17,813 nt of DNA. Origin: JBDLIL01 sp039714855 (lineage in GTDB: Bacteria; Patescibacteriota; Microgenomatia; UBA1400; PJMF01). Made by a program: the position numbers and the translations under genes. Positions 12,748-17,813 of this stretch are shown here, in pieces (the first letter of the stretch is position 1; the number at the start of each line of letters is the position of its first letter). The stretch lies in the NCBI GenBank assembly GCA_039714855.1, contig JBDLIL010000016.1:1-17813 (forward strand), given 5' to 3'. The notes under the pieces are model-generated. The model made no database searches. It was given only the letters and a program-made list of their open reading frames with translations, and was not told the DNA's origin.

Positions 12748-14610
12748 TTAAATTTCATAAATACTTACATTTTTGTTGCTATATATTTTTTTATAATTAT
12801 TTTCATAAAAATTGGTATTTGCTTTGAATTTTTCTTTTTCTGATCTGCCAATGTAAACATAATTAATATTATATTTTTTTAATAAATTTTTAGCTTCTTT
12901 ATCACCTCTAAATATTTTTGCAATATCTCTTTCTGTTTGAGAATAATCTATGCCGTGGGTCCAGAGCCAGCCTCTATAGCCCATCACTATTGATCTGCCT
13001 GTTAGCATAGGCACTAAGTGATTGTGATCATCAGATGTCAAAAATATAGCATCAGCTGGAGTTAAATTTTTTATTTGCTCTGCTATCTCCATGTTTTTAT
13101 TATCAATTATTTGCCATGAAGTGTAGCTTTCTCGCAATACAGATAAGAAGCCGGTTAAATTTAAAAATATAAAAATTATTATAAATAATAATCTAGATTT
13201 TCTTATTAAATTATTTAATAAAATTGCAGTAGTAATGGCTGTAATCAGCCAAGCATAGATCATGAACTTCATGTTGTCGTAGACATGTGGCTGAAAGCTA
13301 ACAATGTTAGTAATAACAAATAGAATTAAAGCGGCTATTAATAGCTTACTTAAAAGTTTAAATTTTTTACGATATTTTTTTAAAAAATAAATATTGCCTA
13401 GCGTTAAGAATAAAAATCCTAGGCCCATATTTTTTAACCAAAACCAAATCAAACTCATATCCTCTTTTTTCATCCAAGCATAATTTAGTTTGCTAAAGTG
13501 CTGCGATTGCGTGCCAGATAATTGCCAATAAAGTTGCGGAGTAGATAATAAAATTAATAATCCAAAATTAATGACAAAAAATTTTACTTTGCTTTTATTT
13601 TTTATAATTTCAAAAAAACTAAGCCATATTTGTAAGCCCAAAAGTGTTAAGAAAGTATGAGTATGAAATAGGGGTGTTAGTCCAATAATAATACTGCTTA
13701 GAATTAATAACTTGCTATTTTTATTTTCATCTCTCGACCTTGCTCGAGACAAGAAATATTCACGCCATAAATTTATTACCAATAAAAATATTGCTAGACC
13801 TATTACAAAGCCTCTTTGCGGCAAAATATAATCAGCAATGATATTAGACCAATGAATGTTTTTATCGGCCAAATGCGCATACTCTACTTTCATGGAAAAT
13901 AAAAAAGAAAAAATATTTTTTTGAGATTTTAGCCAATCTTGGAAAAAGTAAATAAAACCTAAGCCGCCATTAAAATAAAAAATTAAAGATCCTAGCCAGC
14001 TAGTCAGCGAAGATTTAGTAATTTTTAAAATTAGAAAATATAAAAGTTGAATGCTTGCTAAACTTAGAAGGAAGCCAGTAACTATTAGTGATAATTGTAG
14101 ACTTAGGCCATATTTAACTAAGAGTCCAGAATAAAAATTTATTAAAAAAGGATAATTTGTTTTCTGCGTAGAAAATACTGGATTGCTTAGGTCAAATTTA
14201 TTTTGCTGAGCAAATTTATTTATATAAGTACTGTGAAGAGCTAAGTCTCCCCAACTGCCGCCACCTGAATATAAGCCATCAGGTTTGTTTTGCAACATGT
14301 GAGTGTAAAAAAGCTGAGCAAATAAAATAAAAAATAACCCACCAAAAGCTAGTGCATTTAGGCGGGCAGGTAGAAAATGAAATTTAAACTTGTTTTTATA
14401 AAAAATTAAAAAACTTATTACTAGGCTAAAAATGATGCCAAGTTTATATCCCAAAAATAAAATTAGAATAAAACTAAGCCAAGTAAAAAAAATAAACCCC
14501 AATATAATAGAAAAACTAATTAATTCTAATTTATAAAATTTTAATTTTGTAAATTTAGCTGTACTTAGACCTAGAAAGAAACTAGAAATTAATATGAGGA
14601 TAGCAATCAT
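12748..14610 (-). CDS. Polytopic membrane protein, GT-C glycosyltransferase-like
   Basis: A 620-aa, very AT-rich gene for a membrane protein with roughly 12-13 hydrophobic helices and a C-terminal soluble segment of about 130 residues. After the first helices comes a loop, GGGSWGDLALHSTYINKFAQQN, followed by NPVFSTQKTNYPFLINFYSGLL. An Asp in the first large extracytoplasmic loop plus a later FQPHVYDNMKFMIY recall GT-C enzymes that use lipid-linked sugars, but I recognise no specific family. The C-terminal part, with ADAIFLTSDDHNHLVPMLTGR, resembles the tail of YfhO-like proteins. A hairpin of the rnpB repeat family lies in frame at 13732-13749 and encodes SRARSRDE in an inter-helix loop. The ATG overlaps the stop of the PEGA lipoprotein gene (ATGA), so the pair is coupled. 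Envelope glycosylation is plausible but unproven. Confidence 0.65.
   Translation of the reverse strand: MIAILILISSFFLGLSTAKFTKLKFYKLELISFSIILGFIFFTWLSFILILFLGYKLGIIFSLVISFLIFYKNKFKFHFLPARLNALAFGGLFFILFAQLFYTHMLQNKPDGLYSGGGSWGDLALHSTYINKFAQQNKFDLSNPVFSTQKTNYPFLINFYSGLLVKYGLSLQLSLIVTGFLLSLASIQLLYFLILKITKSSLTSWLGSLIFYFNGGLGFIYFFQDWLKSQKNIFSFLFSMKVEYAHLADKNIHWSNIIADYILPQRGFVIGLAIFLLVINLWREYFLSRARSRDENKNSKLLILSSIIIGLTPLFHTHTFLTLLGLQIWLSFFEIIKNKSKVKFFVINFGLLILLSTPQLYWQLSGTQSQHFSKLNYAWMKKEDMSLIWFWLKNMGLGFLFLTLGNIYFLKKYRKKFKLLSKLLIAALILFVITNIVSFQPHVYDNMKFMIYAWLITAITTAILLNNLIRKSRLLFIIIFIFLNLTGFLSVLRESYTSWQIIDNKNMEIAEQIKNLTPADAIFLTSDDHNHLVPMLTGRSIVMGYRGWLWTHGIDYSQTERDIAKIFRGDKEAKNLLKKYNINYVYIGRSEKEKFKANTNFYENNYKKIYSNKNVSIYEI
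13732..13749 (-). repeat. Repeat copy R3, in frame inside the membrane-protein gene
   Basis: On the minus strand arm TCTC, core GAGCAAGGTCGA and arm GAGA follow TTG and precede TGA, the same order as R2 in rnpB. The core differs by one base from R2, while three of the four arm pairs differ and stay complementary. Confidence 0.6.
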
Positions 14611-15524
14611 TCTTCTATAAGCTTAGCATATTCTCCACTAATCCAGCCTTCTTCATCTTCGAACTCTATCTTGTGCCAGTTGCTTTTAGTTTCATCTAAG
14701 TATTTATATTCTTCACCTACTTCAGCAAATCCGATCTCTTTGCCACTGCCCAATTTATCTCTGACCCTTAGCACTTCTTCTCCTTCTACAAAGAAGTTTG
14801 TGCTTTTTATCAACACTCTCGAACCAGTAACTACTTTTTTCTTTATGCTTTTTTTAGCGCTTTGAGTGGCTTCGGCAGAACCACTAGCCTCTTCATTTTC
14901 CGAGGCTTCGGTGGAAGAGGACTCAACTTTCTCCTCAGTTTTTTCTGAATAATTTTGTTTAGCTAGTTTTACTGAAACTAGCATTCTGTAACCCTCTAAG
15001 ACGTTAATAGTGTGTTTTTGACTTTCGTAGGATGGAAGACTCACTTCAAATTCATGGTGGCCTGGAGAAATATCTTCAATCAAAAATGGTGCGAAATCCT
15101 TACCTTTTCCATCAACGGAAACTATGGCTTTATCAGGGATAGAAATCAATGAAAGTTGAGATTTATTTTTATCGCTACTTTTTTCCATTTCGTAAATCAC
15201 TCCCCCACTAAACTCTGGCCTCGTGCCCGGCTTCCAAGTAACTACCGTTAACAAGCCTTTTTGCAAACTTACCTTGCTTTCATAGCTGGCGTATGATGGG
15301 TCATCTGGTTGAATTTTTAAAATATATTCCCCTGGCTTGAGCTCCTTGTTGTTGAAGGGAGTTTTATCTATGTATTGGTTATCGATGAATACACTAGATG
15401 ATATCTCTGAAGACATGACTTGAAGTCCTGCTTTTTGAGGACCAAGTACATTGCTGCAGGCTGAAAAAAGAATTGTGGATAAAAAAACTAGAAATAGCAA
15501 AAATAAACGTGACATCTTATTCAT
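14607..15524 (-). CDS. Lipoprotein with two PEGA domains and a C-terminal SH3-like domain
   Basis: A 305-aa predicted surface lipoprotein of unknown specific role. The signal peptide MNKMSRLFLLFLVFLSTILFSAC has its lipobox Cys at 23 (FSAC, with Phe at -3, slightly unusual). Two PEGA-type beta domains follow at about 32-95 (SSVFIDNQYIDKTPF, LKPGEYILKI) and 122-190 (AIVSVDGKGKDFAPF, ISPGHHEFEV). Next is a Ser/Glu/Ala linker (190-230) and a bacterial SH3-like domain (about 236-300, with VRDKLGSG and GWISGEYAKL). PEGA and SH3 domains commonly bind envelope polymers. A start at 15566 would add 14 non-signal residues; I prefer 15524 because TGTTACACT ends 6 nt upstream and the signal peptide starts there. 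It is coupled to the 620-aa membrane protein, so a joint envelope role is likely. Confidence 0.82.
   Translation of the reverse strand: MNKMSRLFLLFLVFLSTILFSACSNVLGPQKAGLQVMSSEISSSVFIDNQYIDKTPFNNKELKPGEYILKIQPDDPSYASYESKVSLQKGLLTVVTWKPGTRPEFSGGVIYEMEKSSDKNKSQLSLISIPDKAIVSVDGKGKDFAPFLIEDISPGHHEFEVSLPSYESQKHTINVLEGYRMLVSVKLAKQNYSEKTEEKVESSSTEASENEEASGSAEATQSAKKSIKKKVVTGSRVLIKSTNFFVEGEEVLRVRDKLGSGKEIGFAEVGEEYKYLDETKSNWHKIEFEDEEGWISGEYAKLIEE
14888..14920. repeat. Nested hairpin in the linker of the PEGA/SH3 gene
   Basis: CCTCTTC (14888-14894) pairs with GAAGAGG (14914-14920) around an inner CCGA/TCGG pair. It encodes the Ser/Glu-rich linker, so biased codons could produce it by chance. Confidence 0.35.
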
Positions 15525-15530
15525 GTTAGT

Positions 15531-15539
15531 AGTGTAACA
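15531..15539 (-). promoter_or_regulatory. Candidate extended -10 of the PEGA/SH3 lipoprotein gene
   Basis: TGTTACACT on the minus strand is followed by ACTAAC and the ATG at 15524. The hexamer is four of six to consensus, with TGn. It lies in the 34-nt gap after lon, giving this gene pair its own promoter. Confidence 0.5.
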
Positions 15540-15558
15540 TGATAAAAATACTTTAGAA

Positions 15559-17813
15559 CTAATCAATCAAGCTTAGTTTAAGTACTTTGCTCACATGATC
15601 TACGGCTGTAAATTTAAGGTCTTTTTTTACAGATTTTGGTAACTCGTCTAAATCTCTTTCATTATCTTTAGGTATTAACACTAGTTTACTACCAGCTCTA
15701 TGGGCGGCAATGCTTTTCTCTTTTAAACCTCCAATTCTCAGAACTCTGCCTCTTAGGGTTACTTCTCCGGTCATGGCAATATCTCGTCTGACTTTTTTCT
15801 TTGTAAATGCAGAGACGATGGCGGTGGTAATGGTTACACCGGCAGAAGGCCCGTCTTTTGGTACTGCTCCCTCAGGTACGTGAATATGTACATCATGTTT
15901 TTCAATGTCTGCCTGTTTGATTTGTAATTTTTTGGCGTTGGCTTTGACATAGGTATAGGCGGCTTGAGCTGACTCTTTCATTACGTCACCAAGTTTTCCT
16001 GTAAGAATCACTTTTCCTTTTCCAGGAGTTAGAGCTACTTCAATGAAAAGCACATCTCCACCTACGCTTGTCCAAGCCAAGCCCATGGCTAGAGCAATTT
16101 GGTTTTTCTTTTCTGTTAGCGTAGGGTCAAATTTTGCTGCTCCTAAAAACTTCTTAATATTTTTGTTGGAAATAGCTATTTTTGTTTTTTGACTTTGTTT
16201 GGTAGAGAATTTTTTCTCTATTAGATTTCTAGCCACTTTGCGGAGAACTTTTGATAAGTTTCTTTCTAGATCTCTAACCCCAGCTTCTCTAGTGTAATTA
16301 CTGATAATGGCATTAATAGCTGTATTGGAAAAGCCGATATCTTTTCTACTTAAGCCGTTATTTTTGAGCACTTTGCTTAAAAGATGTTTTTTAGCAATGT
16401 TAAATTTCTCTTCTACTGTGTATCCACTGTAACGAATAACTTCGAGTCTGTCTTTCAATGCAGGTGGAATAGTATCTAGAGTATTTGCAGTAGTAATAAA
16501 CAATACCTGAGATAAGTCAAATGGGATATCCAAATAATGATCTTCAAAATTTTTATTCTGTTCTGAATCAAGAGTTTCTAATAAAGCAGCTGAAGGATCA
16601 CCTCTAAAGTCTTTGCCTATTTTATCTATTTCATCCAACATAAATATGGGATTCATGCTGCCAGATTGTTTAATACCATTAATGATTCTGCCGGCCATGG
16701 CACCTACATAGGTTCGCCTGTGTCCTCTGATTTCAGCTTCGTCACGAATGCCACCTAAAGAAACTTTGACAAATGTTCTACCCATAGATTCTGCAATGGC
16801 TTTTCCAATGCTAGTTTTACCTACGCCTGGTGGGCCTACAAAACAGAGGATAATAGGATTACTTTGATCCTCCGCTTTAGAATTTTTTTGTTTGAGTTGC
16901 AATACTGCCATGTATTCCAATATTCTGTCTTTTACTTTTTCTAGACCGTAATGATTTCTATCTAAAATTTTAGCAGCCTTGGTCAGATCAAGACTGGATT
17001 TTTTATATTTGCCCCAAGGGAGTTCAAAGATGGTGTCTAGCCAAGTTCTGATATAGCCACCCTCTGGGTTATTGGGTGACATTTGTTTTAGACGTTTCAA
17101 TTCTTTTTTGACTTTTGTTTTTATTTCTTCACTAGAAAATTTAGCTTTTTTTAATTTGCTCTCATAACTACTATTAACTTCTTCTTCGTCTTCTATTTCA
17201 CCGAGTTCTTTTTGAATAGTTACCAATCTTTCTCGCAATACGCTTTCACGCATAGATTTATCAAATTTTTTCTGAGTTTTGTGGGCTACATCTTTTTCGA
17301 TTTCTAAAATCTTCATTTCTTTGGCTAAGAAATTTATCACTTTTTTTAGTCTTTCGCCTACCTCTAGAGTTTTCAAAACATCTTGTTTTTCTATAGTAGA
17401 GATATTTAAAGCGCTAGCTATTTGATCTACCAATTCGCCATGAGTGACACCGCTCATGAGCTTCATGAAGTTGAGAAATTCTACTGGTTTGCCCATGTGT
17501 ACAGCTTTTCTAAATTCTTTTTGCAGATGCGAGGCTAGAGCTTTGATTTCTTGTTTGTTGCTGTATATGTCTTTAAGCTCATTCACCTGAGCAAGCATGC
17601 CTTTATTTGATGTGCTAAGACTTTTTACTTTTACCCTACCTACACCTCTAACCAAAGCATTGACTTGACCGTCAGTTTTTAGGGTTCTTTCTATAACAGC
17701 CAAAGTGCCTATGGGATATAAGTCTTTTTGTTGCGGTTTATCTATCTTAGGATTTTTTTGAGTAAGCAAGACTACCAAGCTTTTGCTTTTGTTTGAGTTT
17801 TTTATGGCTGCTA
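15559..17813 (-). CDS. lon: Lon protease, ATP-dependent (5' partial)
   Basis: Cytoplasmic AAA+ serine protease that degrades misfolded and regulatory proteins. The frame is open through the right edge, reading AAIKNSNKSKSLVVLL before the TTG at 17778, which fits the Lon N-terminal domain. The true start is therefore outside the window. Numbered from 17778: LonN substrate domain to about 90 (DLYPIGTLAVIERTL), coiled-coil region 90-230, Walker A GPPGVGKT (315-322), Walker B IFMLDEIDK (378-386), sensor-region TTANTLDTIP, arginine-rich REAGVRDLERN, and the protease domain with catalytic Ser645 in PKDGPSAG and Lys688 in GGLKEK. The 43-residue Ser-Lys spacing equals that of E. coli Lon. Nothing suggests inactivation. 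The next gene downstream has its own promoter in a 34-nt gap. Confidence 0.97.
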   Translation of the reverse strand, partial: AAIKNSNKSKSLVVLLTQKNPKIDKPQQKDLYPIGTLAVIERTLKTDGQVNALVRGVGRVKVKSLSTSNKGMLAQVNELKDIYSNKQEIKALASHLQKEFRKAVHMGKPVEFLNFMKLMSGVTHGELVDQIASALNISTIEKQDVLKTLEVGERLKKVINFLAKEMKILEIEKDVAHKTQKKFDKSMRESVLRERLVTIQKELGEIEDEEEVNSSYESKLKKAKFSSEEIKTKVKKELKRLKQMSPNNPEGGYIRTWLDTIFELPWGKYKKSSLDLTKAAKILDRNHYGLEKVKDRILEYMAVLQLKQKNSKAEDQSNPIILCFVGPPGVGKTSIGKAIAESMGRTFVKVSLGGIRDEAEIRGHRRTYVGAMAGRIINGIKQSGSMNPIFMLDEIDKIGKDFRGDPSAALLETLDSEQNKNFEDHYLDIPFDLSQVLFITTANTLDTIPPALKDRLEVIRYSGYTVEEKFNIAKKHLLSKVLKNNGLSRKDIGFSNTAINAIISNYTREAGVRDLERNLSKVLRKVARNLIEKKFSTKQSQKTKIAISNKNIKKFLGAAKFDPTLTEKKNQIALAMGLAWTSVGGDVLFIEVALTPGKGKVILTGKLGDVMKESAQAAYTYVKANAKKLQIKQADIEKHDVHIHVPEGAVPKDGPSAGVTITTAIVSAFTKKKVRRDIAMTGEVTLRGRVLRIGGLKEKSIAAHRAGSKLVLIPKDNERDLDELPKSVKKDLKFTAVDHVSKVLKLSLID

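Overview
The window reads as a compact, A+T-rich bacterial chromosome segment, most likely from a candidate-phyla-radiation (Patescibacteria) organism. Reasons: strongly AT-biased codon use, small versions of core genes, genes that touch or overlap, leaderless-looking promoters, and the combination of FemAB-type, PEGA/SH3 and GT-C-like envelope genes. TGA is used as an ordinary stop (miaB, the GIY-YIG gene, pyrH, the PEGA gene), which argues against the CPR lineages that recode TGA. The phylum is an inference; no marker in the window settles it.

Layout. Positions 1-1834 (+) hold the 3' part of miaB and all of miaA, which together make the ms2i6A37 tRNA modification. An AI-2E-type permease follows (1890-2909, +), then RNase P RNA (2926-3345, +) behind an extended -10 promoter. 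Next come a small MscS-related channel-like protein and UppP (3394-4838, +), convergent with and overlapping comM (4831-6363, -). The 6384-7190 interval is accessory-like: a lone GIY-YIG nuclease gene surrounded by about eight palindromic units. Reading on the minus strand, from high to low coordinate, uvrD/pcrA (12013-10133), femAB, pyrH and gap (8249-7191) form a run. tpiA (12061-12747, +) diverges from uvrD and is directly back to back with a 620-aa polytopic membrane protein (-), which is translationally coupled to a PEGA/SH3 lipoprotein (-). lon (-) runs off the right edge.

Functional themes are tRNA modification and maturation (miaB, miaA, rnpB), envelope building (uppP, femAB, the 620-aa protein, the lipoprotein, the two small membrane proteins), lower glycolysis (gap, tpiA), pyrimidine nucleotide supply (pyrH), and DNA or protein upkeep (uvrD, comM, lon).

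The most unusual feature is the GIY-YIG/palindrome cluster. Its hairpins keep a fixed core (CTCGATAC and ACTCGG), while the paired stem between them differs from copy to copy yet stays self-complementary. The nuclease stop codon and last residues lie in one unit, and its Shine-Dalgarno lies in the arm of another. A related core (GAGC...GTCGA between complementary arms) occurs twice inside rnpB and once in frame inside the 620-aa membrane protein gene. I propose a hairpin-repeat family linked to a solitary GIY-YIG nuclease, by analogy with REP sequences and RAYT proteins. Mobility is inference.

A second theme is transcription. At six protein genes a -10-like hexamer ends 6 or 7 nt before the ATG. 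The same 6-nt spacing separates the rnpB -10 from the first base of helix P1, so those ATGs probably sit at +1.
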